Part shown: piece by piece, positions 14,682-23,650 of the stretch
Layout: each line of letters starts with the position of its first letter
Position numbering within the stretch: the first letter of the stretch is position 1
NCBI RefSeq assembly: GCF_900078385.1
Contig: NZ_FLQR01000007.1
Location: 1 to 64,000 of the forward strand
Length of the DNA: 64,000 nucleotides
Source of the DNA: an uncultured Microbacterium sp.
GTDB taxonomy: Bacteria; Actinomycetota; Actinomycetes; Actinomycetales; Microbacteriaceae
Direction: 5' to 3'
The notes under the pieces: generated by a model
Databases searched by the model: none
What the model was told of the DNA's origin: nothing
Seen by the model: the letters and a program-made list of their open reading frames with translations, nothing else
Made by a program: the position numbers and the translations under genes

Positions 14682-14766
14682 CGGCGAACCTTGATCGGCT
14701 CGCCGAACCCCTCCGAGTTCCGCGCCGATCCGTCATGGGCTCGGCGAACCCCTATCGGCTCGCCGG
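14682..14766. repeat. Pair of 25-bp direct repeats exactly 60 bp apart
   Basis: Copies at 14682-14706 and 14742-14766 share CGGCGAACC and ATCGGCTCGCCG with a few changes between. They occupy the 188-bp gap between prpC and the thiolase gene, downstream of prpC and upstream of the thiolase. Each contains a small CGGC/GCCG inverted repeat. Function unknown: terminator, operator pair or relic duplication. Confidence 0.6.
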
Positions 14767-14824
14767 ACGGTCGCGGCCCAAGGGGGGACGGAGCGACGGC
14801 GCGACGGCGCGCGGGCGTCGCGGG

Positions 14825-16015
14825 TCAGCCGGCGGCCTCCTCCGGGCGCCGGGTGATCGCGATCGCCTCCGTGTCGGCGCGGTAGCCGTCGACGTGGCGC
14901 TCGTCCGGGCCGTCGTAGGCCGACAGGGGGCGGATGAGCGCGTTCGAGGCCTGTTGCTCGAGGATGTGCGCGGTCCAGCCGGTGATCCGGGCCGCGACGA
15001 ACAGCGGCGTGAACGTCAGGGTGTCGAAGCCCATGAGGTTGTACGCCGGGCCGGACGGGTAGTCCAGATTCGGGTAGATGCCCTTGCGCCCCACGAACTC
15101 GGACTCGAGCGTGGAGTACAGGTCGAGCACGTCGGGACGGTCGTAGAAGTCGACGAGGCTGTCCAGCGCCGCCTTCATCGTCGGTACGCGGGAGTCGCCG
15201 CGCTTGTAGACGCGGTGCCCGAAGCCCATGATCTTCCGCTTGGCGGCGAGCGCCTCGTCGAGCCAGGGCACGACGTTGTCGGCCGAGCCGATCTCGTCGA
15301 AGATGTGCAGCACCGCCTCGTTCGCGCCGCCGTGGAGCGGGCCCTTGAGTGCGCCGATGGCGCCGACGACCGCCGAGTACAGGTCGCTGAGGGTGGACGT
15401 GATGACACGGGCGGTGAAGGTCGACGCGTTGAAGGAGTGCTCGGCGTACAGGATCATCGACCGCTTGAACGCGTCGACGACGACCGGGTCGGGCTCCTCG
15501 CCGAAGGTCATCCAGAGGAAGTTCGACGAGTAGTCGAGCTCCTCGCGCGGCGCAATCGGCTCGAGGTGGTGCCGGCGGCGCTGCCCGTACGCGACGATCG
15601 AAGGAAGTGCGGCGAACAGGTGCAGACTGCGCGCCCTGTTCTCGTCGACGGTGCCGACGGCATCGAGGACCGAGCCCTTGCCGGCCAGGTCGATGGCCCC
15701 GATGGCGCTGACGGCGGTGCGCAGCTCGTCCATCGGGTGGCAGTCCAGCGGCAGCTGGTCGATGGCGGTCTTCACCTCGGGGGCGAGCGCTCGGTACTGC
15801 CGGCCCTCCGCGCGCTGGGCGGCCAGCTGCTCGTCGGTGGGCAGCTCGCCGTGCCACAGCAGATAGGCGACGGCGTCGAAGGGCTGCGTCGCGGCGAGCT
15901 CCTGCACGGGGTACCCGCGGTAGAGCAGCGAGTTCGTGTCGGGGTTGACCTTGCTGATCGCGGTGACGTCGGCGACGACTCCGGCCAGGCCCTTCCTGAT
16001 GTCGGTGTCGGCCAT
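14825..16015 (-). CDS. prpC: 2-methylcitrate synthase (citrate synthase family)
   Basis: A 396-residue citrate-synthase-fold enzyme that condenses propionyl-CoA with oxaloacetate to 2-methylcitrate. The catalytic residues are visible: His in GPLHGGANEA, His in MGFGHRVYKRGDSR, and Asp in NLDYPSGP. The ending DERHVDGYRADTEA is typical of bacterial type II/methylcitrate synthases. AAGGAG lies five bases before the chosen ATG; a GTG two codons earlier overlaps the prpB stop. As third enzyme gene of the operon GntR-prpD-prpB-prpC, its substrate is far more likely propionyl-CoA than acetyl-CoA, although many such enzymes use both. Confidence 0.95.
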   Translation of the reverse strand: MADTDIRKGLAGVVADVTAISKVNPDTNSLLYRGYPVQELAATQPFDAVAYLLWHGELPTDEQLAAQRAEGRQYRALAPEVKTAIDQLPLDCHPMDELRTAVSAIGAIDLAGKGSVLDAVGTVDENRARSLHLFAALPSIVAYGQRRRHHLEPIAPREELDYSSNFLWMTFGEEPDPVVVDAFKRSMILYAEHSFNASTFTARVITSTLSDLYSAVVGAIGALKGPLHGGANEAVLHIFDEIGSADNVVPWLDEALAAKRKIMGFGHRVYKRGDSRVPTMKAALDSLVDFYDRPDVLDLYSTLESEFVGRKGIYPNLDYPSGPAYNLMGFDTLTFTPLFVAARITGWTAHILEQQASNALIRPLSAYDGPDERHVDGYRADTEAIAITRRPEEAAG

Positions 16016-16017
16016 GC

Positions 16018-16920
16018 TCACTCCTTCGTGATCTGGAAGTTGAAGACGGATGTGTCGAAGTGGTTGTACGCCTCGTAGTCGATGAGGTCGTACAGGTCGG
16101 CGCGGTGCTGCATCTCTCCCAGGCGCCCCGTGAGGTGCCCTTCGTCCGTCAGCGTATCGAGCGCGCGCCCTGCGGCGCCCATCGCGATGCGCAGGAGCGA
16201 CACCGGCCAGATGACGATCCCCACGCCGGCGCCGCGGAGCTGGTCGACGGAGAACAGCTCGCTCTTGCCGAATTCGGTCATGTTGGCGAGGATCGGCACG
16301 CTCACCGCGGATGCCATCGCCTCGAACTCGTCGAGGGTGCGCATGGCCTCGGGGAAGATCGCATCCGCCCCCGCCTCGACGAGCGCCTGCGCGCGGTCGA
16401 TCGCCGCGTCCAGGCCCTCGACGGCGCGGATGTCGGTGCGCGCCATGATGAGGAAGTTCGGATCGCGGCGCGCGTCGACGGCGGCGCGGATGCGTTTGAC
16501 CGCCGTGTCGGCGTCGACGACGGCCTTGCCGTCGAGATGCCCGCAGCGCTTGGGGTTGACCTGGTCCTCGATGTGGGCGCCCGCGATGCCGGCGTCCTCG
16601 AGGGTCTGGATCGTCCGGGCGACGTTCATGGGCTCGCCGAAGCCGGTGTCGGCGTCGATGATCGCCGGCAGTTCCGTCATCCGCGCGATCTGCTGGCCGC
16701 GGCCCGCGACCTCGGTGAGGGTCGTGAGCCCGATGTCGGGCAGGCCGAGATCTGCGGCGAGGACCGCTCCGGAGATGTAGACCCCGTCGAAGCCCTTCCG
16801 CTCGATGAGCCGCGCCGAGAGCGGGTTGAAGGCGCCCGGGAAGCGGAGCAGCTCCCCGGCGGCGAGCCGCTCGCGCAGGATGCGGCGTTTCTCGGCCGCA
16901 GGCGTCGTGGCGTACAGCAT
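16018..16920 (-). CDS. prpB: Methylisocitrate lyase
   Basis: A 300-residue member of the isocitrate lyase/PEP mutase superfamily that splits 2-methylisocitrate to pyruvate and succinate. The active-site loop NPKRCGHLDGK with Cys126 is diagnostic for PrpB, and the metal-binding IIDADTGFGEPMNV segment precedes it. The frame stays open upstream for 1.6 kb, but that is only the antisense-free shadow of prpD; the ATG at 16920 overlaps the prpD stop in a TGATG arrangement and gives the normal family length. The next gene, prpC, starts after a three-base step. Confidence 0.96.
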   Translation of the reverse strand: MLYATTPAAEKRRILRERLAAGELLRFPGAFNPLSARLIERKGFDGVYISGAVLAADLGLPDIGLTTLTEVAGRGQQIARMTELPAIIDADTGFGEPMNVARTIQTLEDAGIAGAHIEDQVNPKRCGHLDGKAVVDADTAVKRIRAAVDARRDPNFLIMARTDIRAVEGLDAAIDRAQALVEAGADAIFPEAMRTLDEFEAMASAVSVPILANMTEFGKSELFSVDQLRGAGVGIVIWPVSLLRIAMGAAGRALDTLTDEGHLTGRLGEMQHRADLYDLIDYEAYNHFDTSVFNFQITKE

Positions 16921-18446
16921 CAGAAGAGACCCCTCGGCGCCGGAGCGGATTCCAGGACCCCGGGCTTCGCGACGATGTTCAGCGCGCGGACCTCGTCGGC
17001 CGTCAGCGCCGGCAGACGCTCGGCGAGGGCGAGGAACCGCTCGATCTCCGCGGGCTCGAGGACGGGCTCGGCGAGGAGCCGGAACTTGCGGACATAGTCC
17101 GCGCGGGCGAACGGGCGCGCGCCGAGCGGGTGCGCGTCGGCGACCGCGATCTCGTCGGTCACGGTCTCGCCGTTCGTGAGGCGGATCTCGACGCGACCGC
17201 CGAAGGCCTTCTCGTTCGGGTCGTCGGAGTGGTAGCGGCGCGTCCACTCGGCATCCTCGGCCGTCGTGATCTTGTGCCAGAGCGCCACCGTGTCGGCGCG
17301 TCCCGCACGCTCGGGGGTGTACGAGTCGACGTGGTGCCAGCCGCCGTCCTGCAGCGCGACGGCGAAGATGTACGGGATCGAGTGGTCGAGCGTTTCGCGC
17401 GACGCGGTCGGGTCGTACTTCTGCGGGTCGTTCGCGCCGGAGCCGATGACGTAGTGGGTGTGGTGGCTCGTGTGCAGCACGATGCGCTCGATGTTCGCCG
17501 GGTCGGCGAGCTCGGGCCGCTCCCCGTGGAGCTTGCGGGCCAGATCGATCCACGCCTGCGCCTGGTACTCCGCGGAGTGCTCCTTCGTGTACGAGTCGAG
17601 GATGCCGCGCTTCGCCTCGCCCGCGGCCGGCAGCGGCACGTCGTACGAGGCGTCCGTGCCGTCGAGCATCCAGGCGATGACGCCGTCCTCGCCCTCGTAG
17701 ATGGGGCTGGGGCTGGTCTCGCCGCGCATGGCGCGGTCGACGGCCTCGACGGCCATCTTCCCGGCGAACGCGGGGGCGTGCGCCTTCCACGTGGAGATCT
17801 CGCCCTTGCGCGACTGACGCGTCGCGGTCGTCGTGTGCAGGCCCTGGCCGACGGCCTGATAGATCGTGTCGACGTCGAGGCCGAGGAGGGTCCCGATGCC
17901 CGCGGCGGCGGACGGGCCGAGGTGCGCGACGTGGTCGATCTTGTGCTTGTGCAGGCAGATGGCCCGCACGAGGTCGATCTGGATCTCGTAACCCGTCGCG
18001 AGGCCTCGGACGAGGGCTGCGCCGTCGGCGCCGACGTGCTGGGCGACCGCGAGGATCGGGGGGATGTTGTCGCCGGGATGCGAGTACTCGGCAGCGAGGA
18101 ACGTGTCGTGGTAGTCGAGTTCGCGGACCGCGACGCCGTTCGCCCAGGCCGCCCACTCCGGGCTCGTGTGCGTCGCGTTGTCGACACCGAAGACCGTCGC
18201 GCCGGCGCCGCCGCGGGAGACGGGGTGATCGAGCGCCTGCGCGCGGGCGGCACTGACCGGGGCCCGCGTGAGCGAGGCGGCGGCGACGGATGCGTTGTCG
18301 ATCACGCGGTTGATGATCATGTCGACGACGTCGGCGTCGACGGCGACGGGGTCGGCGGCGACCTCGGCGATCTTGTACGCGAGCTGCGCGGTGCGCGGGA
18401 GGTCTTCGTCGCTGCGGTGGACGCGGACGTGGTGGGTGACGGTCAT
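16920..18446 (-). CDS. prpD: 2-methylcitrate dehydratase, MmgE/PrpD family
   Basis: A 508-residue MmgE/PrpD protein that dehydrates 2-methylcitrate to 2-methylaconitate without an iron-sulfur cluster. Family signatures include [56 protein letters not shown] and the C-terminal [18 protein letters not shown] in the end of the GntR gene lies eight bases before the start, and the stop and start overlap by four bases (ATGA). Some other MmgE/PrpD proteins have different substrates, but position in a prpDBC operon settles the role here. Confidence 0.96.
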   Translation of the reverse strand: MTVTHHVRVHRSDEDLPRTAQLAYKIAEVAADPVAVDADVVDMIINRVIDNASVAAASLTRAPVSAARAQALDHPVSRGGAGATVFGVDNATHTSPEWAAWANGVAVRELDYHDTFLAAEYSHPGDNIPPILAVAQHVGADGAALVRGLATGYEIQIDLVRAICLHKHKIDHVAHLGPSAAAGIGTLLGLDVDTIYQAVGQGLHTTTATRQSRKGEISTWKAHAPAFAGKMAVEAVDRAMRGETSPSPIYEGEDGVIAWMLDGTDASYDVPLPAAGEAKRGILDSYTKEHSAEYQAQAWIDLARKLHGERPELADPANIERIVLHTSHHTHYVIGSGANDPQKYDPTASRETLDHSIPYIFAVALQDGGWHHVDSYTPERAGRADTVALWHKITTAEDAEWTRRYHSDDPNEKAFGGRVEIRLTNGETVTDEIAVADAHPLGARPFARADYVRKFRLLAEPVLEPAEIERFLALAERLPALTADEVRALNIVAKPGVLESAPAPRGLF

Positions 18447-19105
18447 GGGGTGGCCTCCAGGGAGTCGAGGATGCTGACGAGGGCGTTGTGCAGGTGGACG
18501 TGGGTGGCGTGCGCCGCGAGGTCGGCATCGCGGGCCGCGATCGCGGACGCGATCAGCCGGTGCTCGCCGACGGATGCCGCGAGCCGCGCGGGGTTGTCGC
18601 GGGCGAGGCGGCGGACGCGGACGAGGTGCGTGCGGACGTTGCGCAGGGCGCCGGTGAGGTAGTCGTTCGCGACGGCGCCGTCGAGAGCTTGGTCGAACCG
18701 GGCGATGAGCGCGTAGTAGGCGTCGGACTGGGCGGCGGGCTCGATGTGCGCGAACTCGTCGGCGAGAGCCGCGAAGGTGTCGGCGTCGCCGCGGACGGCG
18801 GCCAGGCGCGCCGCGGACTCCTCGAGCGCGCGGCGCACTTCGAAGAGCTCGCGGATGTCGCCGGCGTCGATGTCGGTGACGACCGTGACGCGCGGGGACG
18901 CCTGCGCGACGAGGCCGTCCGCCGCGAGGCGGCCGAGGGCTTCGCGCAGCGGCGTGCGGCTGACGCCGAGGCGGGCCGCCTGCTCGACCTCGCCGAGGAC
19001 GCTGCCGGGCCGGAGTGCACCGGACTGGATCTCCTCGAGGAGAGCCCGGTACGCGCGATCACTCGCGCGCATCGACGCATCCGACTGCCCGATCACCGTG
19101 GCCAT
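18443..19105 (-). CDS. GntR family (FCD domain) regulator of the prp operon
   Basis: A 220-residue regulator. The N-terminal winged helix (about residues 12-75) reads [50 protein letters not shown] in pieces, the GntR hallmark. The C-terminal FCD effector domain (about 90-215) contains [23 protein letters not shown] and [13 protein letters not shown], where Asp/His residues usually bind a metal and an organic acid. GAGG sits five bases before the ATG. It is the first gene of an operon with prpD, prpB and prpC and overlaps prpD by four bases, so it most likely senses a methylcitrate-cycle intermediate. The GTATAC palindromes just upstream are likely its own operators. Confidence 0.93.
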   Translation of the reverse strand: MATVIGQSDASMRASDRAYRALLEEIQSGALRPGSVLGEVEQAARLGVSRTPLREALGRLAADGLVAQASPRVTVVTDIDAGDIRELFEVRRALEESAARLAAVRGDADTFAALADEFAHIEPAAQSDAYYALIARFDQALDGAVANDYLTGALRNVRTHLVRVRRLARDNPARLAASVGEHRLIASAIAARDADLAAHATHVHLHNALVSILDSLEATP

Positions 19106-19113
19106 GATCCTCA

Positions 19114-19173
19114 GTGTATACACAAGAACCTTGCAGCGCACTCTGTAGCCGCGATTCCTGTCTCTGGGTATAC
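19114..19173. promoter_or_regulatory. Two GTATAC palindromes, candidate operators of the prp GntR regulator
   Basis: A perfect 10-bp palindrome GTGTATACAC (19114-19123) lies eight bases from the gntR start codon, and a second core GGTATACA is at 19167-19174. FCD-type GntR regulators typically bind short AT-centred palindromes of this form. The first would block the gntR-prpDBC transcript; the second lies 62 bases upstream of the rnhA start on the other side. Confidence 0.6.
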
Positions 19174-19235
19174 ATCGGCCGCAAGTGAGACCCTCACAGG
19201 CCGATGGGCCGCGCCGCATCGACTACCGTCGAAGG

Positions 19236-19772
19236 GTGACCGACGACCCCCAGCCGTACATCGTTGCCACCGACGGCGCGTGCAAAGGCAACCCGGGGCC
19301 GACGGGCTGGGCGTGGGTCGGCGAAGACGGGCACTGGGCAGCGGGCGCCCTCCCCCAGGGCACCAACAACGTCGGCGAGCTGCTCGGTCTGCTGCGGGCG
19401 ATCGAGGACCATTCGGACGTCCCGCACCTCATCGTGCAGGCCGACTCCAAGTACGCCATCGACTCCTATGAGAAGTGGATGGACGGTCATCGTCGCCGGG
19501 GGTGGAAGACCTCGACCGGGGCGCCGACGAAGAACCGCGACCTTCTGGAGCAGCTGATCGTCGCACGCGACGCGCGCCGCGCGGCCGGGCTCCCCGACGT
19601 CGTCCTCGAGCACGTCCGCGGACACCGCGGGCACGTGCTCAACGAGTGGGCGGACGAGCGCGCCGTCCGCGGCGCCGAGCACGGCGCTCAGGGCAAGACG
19701 AGCGCGTGGTCGTCCCTCGGCGGGCTGCACGACAAGCTCGACGTCTCGGCCGCGCCCGCGAAGAAGCGCTGA
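19236..19772 (+). CDS. rnhA: Ribonuclease HI
   Basis: A 178-residue RNase H that cuts the RNA strand of RNA-DNA hybrids. All four acidic active-site residues are visible: Asp13 (VATDGACKGNPGP), Glu48 (NNVGELLGL), Asp70 (IVQADSKYAI) and Asp140 (LNEWADERA), with the HVRGHRGH loop carrying the conserved histidine. I chose the GTG at 19236 because TACCGT ends exactly six bases before it, as in other leaderless genes here; an upstream in-frame ATG would add 17 unlikely residues. It is divergent from the prp operon. Confidence 0.93.
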   Translation: MTDDPQPYIVATDGACKGNPGPTGWAWVGEDGHWAAGALPQGTNNVGELLGLLRAIEDHSDVPHLIVQADSKYAIDSYEKWMDGHRRRGWKTSTGAPTKNRDLLEQLIVARDARRAAGLPDVVLEHVRGHRGHVLNEWADERAVRGAEHGAQGKTSAWSSLGGLHDKLDVSAAPAKKR

Positions 19773-19773
19773 C

Positions 19774-20133
19774 TCAGCCCATCGCCCCTTCGAAGAGCCC
19801 GAGCTGGTTGCCATCCGGGTCGACGATGATGGCCCACCAGCTCGTCTCGGTGATGTTCGACTTCGGCAGCAGCACGCTGCCGCCTGCCGCGGTGGCCTTC
19901 GCGACCGTCTCGTCGATCGAATCGACCTCGACGACGGACCGCGGCTGCGTGAAGCCCTCGGTGCGCTCGGTGAGCGCGCCGCCGCTGACGCCGTTGGGGG
20001 CCTGCCACATCGGATAGCCCTCGAATTCGGGCGCCTCCGTGATCTTCCAGCCGAACAGATCCCCGTAGAACGCGGTCGCCCGCGCGTAATCCGTGACCGG
20101 GATCTCGGTGTGCGTGATGTCCCCGTGCGCCAT
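19774..20133 (-). CDS. VOC (glyoxalase/bleomycin-resistance fold) protein
   Basis: A 119-residue single vicinal-oxygen-chelate domain. It has the paired beta-alpha-beta-beta-beta pattern: HTEIPVTDYARATAFYGDLFGW at the start and IVDPDGNQLGLFEG at the end, which is the usual metal-site strand. It is close to the CFP-32/27-kDa antigen subgroup, whose substrate is mostly unknown. The ATG has AGGAG seven bases upstream. It is convergent with rnhA (one base between stops). No partner gene suggests a substrate, so only the fold is assigned. Confidence 0.85.
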   Translation of the reverse strand: MAHGDITHTEIPVTDYARATAFYGDLFGWKITEAPEFEGYPMWQAPNGVSGGALTERTEGFTQPRSVVEVDSIDETVAKATAAGGSVLLPKSNITETSWWAIIVDPDGNQLGLFEGAMG

Positions 20134-20189
20134 GACGGCTCCTCTCCTCGCCGCCAGTCTCGACCTGCGGATCGAGGCGCGCAAGAGCG

Positions 20190-20666
20190 TCAGCGGGCGG
20201 CGGAGATCAGCTCGCCGAGCCGGTCGAGAGCGGGTCGCTGGCCCTTGACCAGCCGCTCCCGCGCGCGCTCCACCGGCATCCACTCGGCCCGATCGACTTC
20301 GGGGAAGGACTGCATCCGGCCCGACCTCGGCGGCCACTCCAGCGCGAACTCGCCGTACACGAAATCCGTGGTCGTGAAGTCCGCGCCGTCGGCGACGAAG
20401 ACCGTCACGCGCTTCCCGGACGAGTACGCGAAGGTGCCGAGCTCGGCGTAGTCGACGTCCGGCGGCTGCACCCCCAGCTCCTCGCGGAACTCACGCCGCG
20501 CGGCGTCCAGCGCCGACTCGTCGCCGCCGAACTCGCCCTTCGGGATCGACCAGGCGCCCTCGTCCCTCCCCGCCCAGAAGGGCCCGCCCATGTGCGCGAC
20601 CAGCACCGACACCCCGCCCGCCTCGTCGAGGCGGTAGAGCAGGATGCCGGCGCTCGTCGTCGGCAT
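20190..20666 (-). CDS. NUDIX hydrolase
   Basis: A 158-residue NUDIX hydrolase. The NUDIX box is complete: GEFGGDESALDAARREFREE followed by LGV (about residues 45-67), which binds the metal and cleaves a nucleoside diphosphate linked to another group. The N-terminal SAGILLYRLDEAGGVSVLVAHMGGPFWAGRDEGAWSIPKG region resembles proteins acting on dinucleotide polyphosphates or similar, but substrates in this family cannot be predicted from the box. It is separated by a single base from the upstream aldo/keto reductase stop, so the two share a transcript. Confidence 0.9.
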   Translation of the reverse strand: MPTTSAGILLYRLDEAGGVSVLVAHMGGPFWAGRDEGAWSIPKGEFGGDESALDAARREFREELGVQPPDVDYAELGTFAYSSGKRVTVFVADGADFTTTDFVYGEFALEWPPRSGRMQSFPEVDRAEWMPVERARERLVKGQRPALDRLGELISAAR

Positions 20667-20667
20667 G

Positions 20668-21681
20668 TCAGGCCGGGCGGCCCTTCGGGGAGACCTTGTA
20701 CGTCTCCTCGACGTCGGTCACCGCGACAGGCGCGAGGGCCTCGTCGATGGCCGCCTTCGTCGCGTCGTCGAGGACGACGCCGGACGCCTTGACGGAGTCC
20801 TCGAGCTGCTCGGGGCGCGAGGCTCCGACCAGCGCCGCCGCCACGTTCGGGTTCTGCAGCACCCAGGCGATCGCGAGCTGCGGCATCGTGAGGCCGGCCT
20901 CCTCGGCGATGGGCGTGAGCTTCTGCACGGCGGTGAGGACCTCGTCCTTCATGAAGCGCTGGATGAACTGCGCGCCGCTCTTGTCGTCCGTCGCCCGCGA
21001 GCCCTCGGGCACGGGCTGCCCGGGCAGGTACTTGCCCGAGAGCACGCCCTGCGCCATCGGCGACCACACGATCTGCGAGATCCCGAGCGCCTCGGAGGCG
21101 GGCACGACCTTGCCCTCGATGACGCGCCACAGGGCGGAGTACTGCGGCTGGTTCGACACCAGCTGGAACTTCAGCTCCTTCGCGAGAGCGGCGCCTTCGC
21201 GGAGCTGCTCAGCGGTCCACTCGCTCACGCCGATGTACAGCGCCTTGCCCTGCCGGACGACGTCGGCGAAGGCCTGCATCGTCTCCTCGAGCGGCGTCTC
21301 GTAGTCGTACCGGTGCGCCTGGTACAGGTCGACGTAGTCGACGCCGAGGCGCGAGAGCGAGCCGTGGATGCCGTCGAAGATGTGCTTGCGGGAAAGGCCC
21401 TGATCGTTCGGACCCTTGCGGCCGATCGGCCAGTAGACCTTCGTGAAGACCTCGAACTGCGTGCGGTCGAGGCCCTTCAGCGCCTCGCCCAGCACAACCT
21501 CGGCCGCCGTGTTCGCGTACGTGTCGGCGGTGTCGAACGACGTGATCCCGAGGTCGAGCGCCTTGTGCACCGTCGCGATCGCCGCGTCGTTGCCGACCTG
21601 GGAGGCGTGCGTCACCCAGTTGCCGTAGGTGATCTCCGAGACCTTGAACCCGCTGTTGCCGAGATAGCGATAATTGACCAT
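20668..21681 (-). CDS. Aldo/keto reductase, potassium-channel beta subunit-like
   Basis: A 337-residue NADPH-dependent oxidoreductase with the (alpha/beta)8 fold. The catalytic tetrad is recognisable: Asp and Tyr in FDTADTYANTAAE, Lys in EVFTKVYWP and His in DLYQAHRYD. The cofactor loop is WSPMAQGVLSGKY. The overall pattern (MVNYRYLGNSGFKVSEITYG) puts it in the AKR group with YghZ/Kv-beta proteins, which reduce methylglyoxal and other aldehydes. TAGCGT lies six bases before the ATG, with GGAGGG in between, so it may be leaderless. It leads a two-gene operon with the NUDIX hydrolase. Confidence 0.92.
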   Translation of the reverse strand: MVNYRYLGNSGFKVSEITYGNWVTHASQVGNDAAIATVHKALDLGITSFDTADTYANTAAEVVLGEALKGLDRTQFEVFTKVYWPIGRKGPNDQGLSRKHIFDGIHGSLSRLGVDYVDLYQAHRYDYETPLEETMQAFADVVRQGKALYIGVSEWTAEQLREGAALAKELKFQLVSNQPQYSALWRVIEGKVVPASEALGISQIVWSPMAQGVLSGKYLPGQPVPEGSRATDDKSGAQFIQRFMKDEVLTAVQKLTPIAEEAGLTMPQLAIAWVLQNPNVAAALVGASRPEQLEDSVKASGVVLDDATKAAIDEALAPVAVTDVEETYKVSPKGRPA

Positions 21682-21861
21682 CCCTCCACGCTAGCGGGGT
21701 CCGCCGCGCCCGCGGCCCGCATGTGACGAAGCGTTTTCTCATCCGACCGGCACCGGCGGCCCCCATGCCCGCGTTGCAGACTGTAGGAGCGAGCGTGACG
21801 GGTGGGGCGGGCGGCACCACACGCGTCACGCGCGTCGCACCCGATCCTGCATCCTGCCGCG

Positions 21862-23118
21862 TCAGGCGACGGGAAGGTCGTCCGCGGCGCGCTGGTCGTC
21901 CTCGGTGGCGACGAGCTGCCCGCAGGCACCGTCGATCTCCTTGCCGCGCGTGTCGCGGAGGGTCGTCGGGATGCCGGACTCGTTGAGCCGGCGGACGAAC
22001 TCGTTCTGCACGTCGACGTCGGACGCCGTCCAGATCGAGCCGGGCGTCGGGTTCAGCGGGATCGGGTTGACGTGCACCCAGCCGCGGCCGCGGGCGTTGA
22101 GCTTCTCCGCGAGGAGGTCGGCGCGCCACGCGTGGTCGTTCATGTCCTTGATGAGCGCGTACTCGATCGACACGCGGCGGCCCGTCTTGTCGAAGTAGGC
22201 GCGGGCGGCGTCGAGCGCCTCGTCGACCTTCCAGCGCGAGTTCACCGGGATGAGCTCGTCGCGCAGGTGGTCGTCCGGCGCGTGCAGCGACAGCGCGAAG
22301 GTCACCGGGATGTCCTCCGCCGCGAGCTTGATGATCGCCGGCACGAGGCCCACCGTCGACACCGTGATGCCGCGCGCGCTCATGCCGATGCCGTGCGTCT
22401 TGTCGACCATGACACGCACGGCCTGCATGACCCGCGCGTAGTTCGCGAGCGGCTCCCCCATGCCCATGAACACGATGTTCGTGACGCGCTCACCCTCGTG
22501 CCCGAGGCCGCGCGGGTCGCCGAGGCCGCCGTCGGCGATGAGGCGGTTCGCGCGGACGATCTGCTCGATGATCTCCGCCGCCGACATGTTGCGGGTGAGT
22601 CCGGCCTGGCCGGTCGCGCAGAACGGGCAGTTCATGCCGCAGCCGGCCTGGCTGGACACGCAGAGCGTGATGCGGCCCGGGTAGCGCATGAGGACGGACT
22701 CGACGAGCGCGCCGTCGTGCAGCTTCCAGAGGAACTTGATCGTGTCGCCGCGATCGGTCTCCAGTCGCCGGACCTCCGTCAGGAGCGGCGGCAGCATTCC
22801 GGCGACGAGATCCTCGCGGCCCGCGGCCGGGAGGTCGGTCATCAGCGCGGGGTCGGACGTGAAGTGCGTGAAGTAGTGCTTCTCGAGCTGCTTCGCACGG
22901 AAGCCCGGCATCCCGAGCTCCTTGACCTTCTCGACCCGCTGCTCCGGGGTGAGGTCGGCGAGGTGCACGGGCGGCTTGCCGCGCTTCGGGCTTGCGAACT
23001 GGAGGAGCGGGCGCCCCTCCTCGTCCTTCTTCTGCGACCAGCCCTCGGTGGCGGGGCGCACCTGGCGCGGCGGCGCGGTGCGCGGCTTGGTGGCGCGCAC
23101 GGGTGAGGACTCGGTCAT
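21862..23118 (-). CDS. rlmN: 23S rRNA (adenine2503-C2)-methyltransferase
   Basis: A 418-residue radical SAM methylase modifying A2503 of 23S rRNA and usually A37 of some tRNAs. The cluster-binding CxxxCxxC is Cys160, Cys164 and Cys167 in [13 protein letters not shown]. The methyl-relay cysteine pair expected for RlmN is present: Cys153 in TLCVSSQAG and Cys399 in DGACGQL. Later motifs GMGEPLANY and [10 protein letters not shown] are typical. The N-terminus is about 40 residues longer than in E. coli and is basic and proline-rich, common in actinobacteria. TAACCT stands six bases before the ATG, so the mRNA is probably leaderless. It diverges from a GNAT gene. Confidence 0.97.
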   Translation of the reverse strand: MTESSPVRATKPRTAPPRQVRPATEGWSQKKDEEGRPLLQFASPKRGKPPVHLADLTPEQRVEKVKELGMPGFRAKQLEKHYFTHFTSDPALMTDLPAAGREDLVAGMLPPLLTEVRRLETDRGDTIKFLWKLHDGALVESVLMRYPGRITLCVSSQAGCGMNCPFCATGQAGLTRNMSAAEIIEQIVRANRLIADGGLGDPRGLGHEGERVTNIVFMGMGEPLANYARVMQAVRVMVDKTHGIGMSARGITVSTVGLVPAIIKLAAEDIPVTFALSLHAPDDHLRDELIPVNSRWKVDEALDAARAYFDKTGRRVSIEYALIKDMNDHAWRADLLAEKLNARGRGWVHVNPIPLNPTPGSIWTASDVDVQNEFVRRLNESGIPTTLRDTRGKEIDGACGQLVATEDDQRAADDLPVA

Positions 23119-23177
23119 CGTCCCAGGTTAGAGGAGCGACCTGGGCGAGTGCCGCGCGGCGCCGCTACGGTGAGGGC

Positions 23178-23636
23178 ATGGAGATCCGCGACATCCGCCC
23201 CGACGACGCCGGCGAGGTCCTGACCGTCCAGCGCGCCGCATTCCTCAGCGAGGCGCAGATCTACAACACGGTCGACATGCCGCCGCTCACCCAGACCCTG
23301 GAGGAGCTGCGGGCCGAGCTGAAGGACAACCTCGGCTGCGTCGCCCTCGACGGCACGCGGATCGTCGGTGCCGTCCGCGCGAAGCGCGACGGCGAGCTGC
23401 TCCTGATCGGCCGGATCGCGATCGCTCCCGACCAGCAGGGCGGGGGCATCGGCTCACAGCTGCTTGCCGCCGTCGAACAGCGCGGGCGGGAGGCGGGCGC
23501 GACCGAGGCGGAACTGTTCACGGGGTCGCTCAGCGAGGCGAACCTGCGGCTGTACGGGCGCGAGGGCTACACCGAGACCGAGCGCGTCCCCGGCGACGGC
23601 AGCGACCAGATCTTCCTGCGCAAGCGGCTCGACTGA
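23178..23636 (+). CDS. GNAT family N-acetyltransferase
   Basis: A 152-residue acetyltransferase. The acetyl-CoA site is visible as IGRIAIAPDQQGGGIGSQLLAAVEQ (Q/RxxGxG/A at about residues 93-98), with the C-terminal LYGREGYTETERV strand. The N-terminal half (VQRAAFLSEAQIYNTVDMPPLTQTLEELRAEL in pieces) would form the acceptor site; the acceptor is unknown. TACGGT ends exactly six bases before the ATG, indicating a leaderless transcript. A LysE-type exporter starts 14 bases after the stop, so the two may be co-transcribed. Confidence 0.9.
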   Translation: MEIRDIRPDDAGEVLTVQRAAFLSEAQIYNTVDMPPLTQTLEELRAELKDNLGCVALDGTRIVGAVRAKRDGELLLIGRIAIAPDQQGGGIGSQLLAAVEQRGREAGATEAELFTGSLSEANLRLYGREGYTETERVPGDGSDQIFLRKRLD

Positions 23637-23650
23637 ACCGGCCCCGACGC

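Noticed and set aside
16921..18528. Upstream extension of the prpB frame
   Set aside because: It is the out-of-frame shadow of prpD; the ATG overlapping the prpD stop gives the correct PrpB length.
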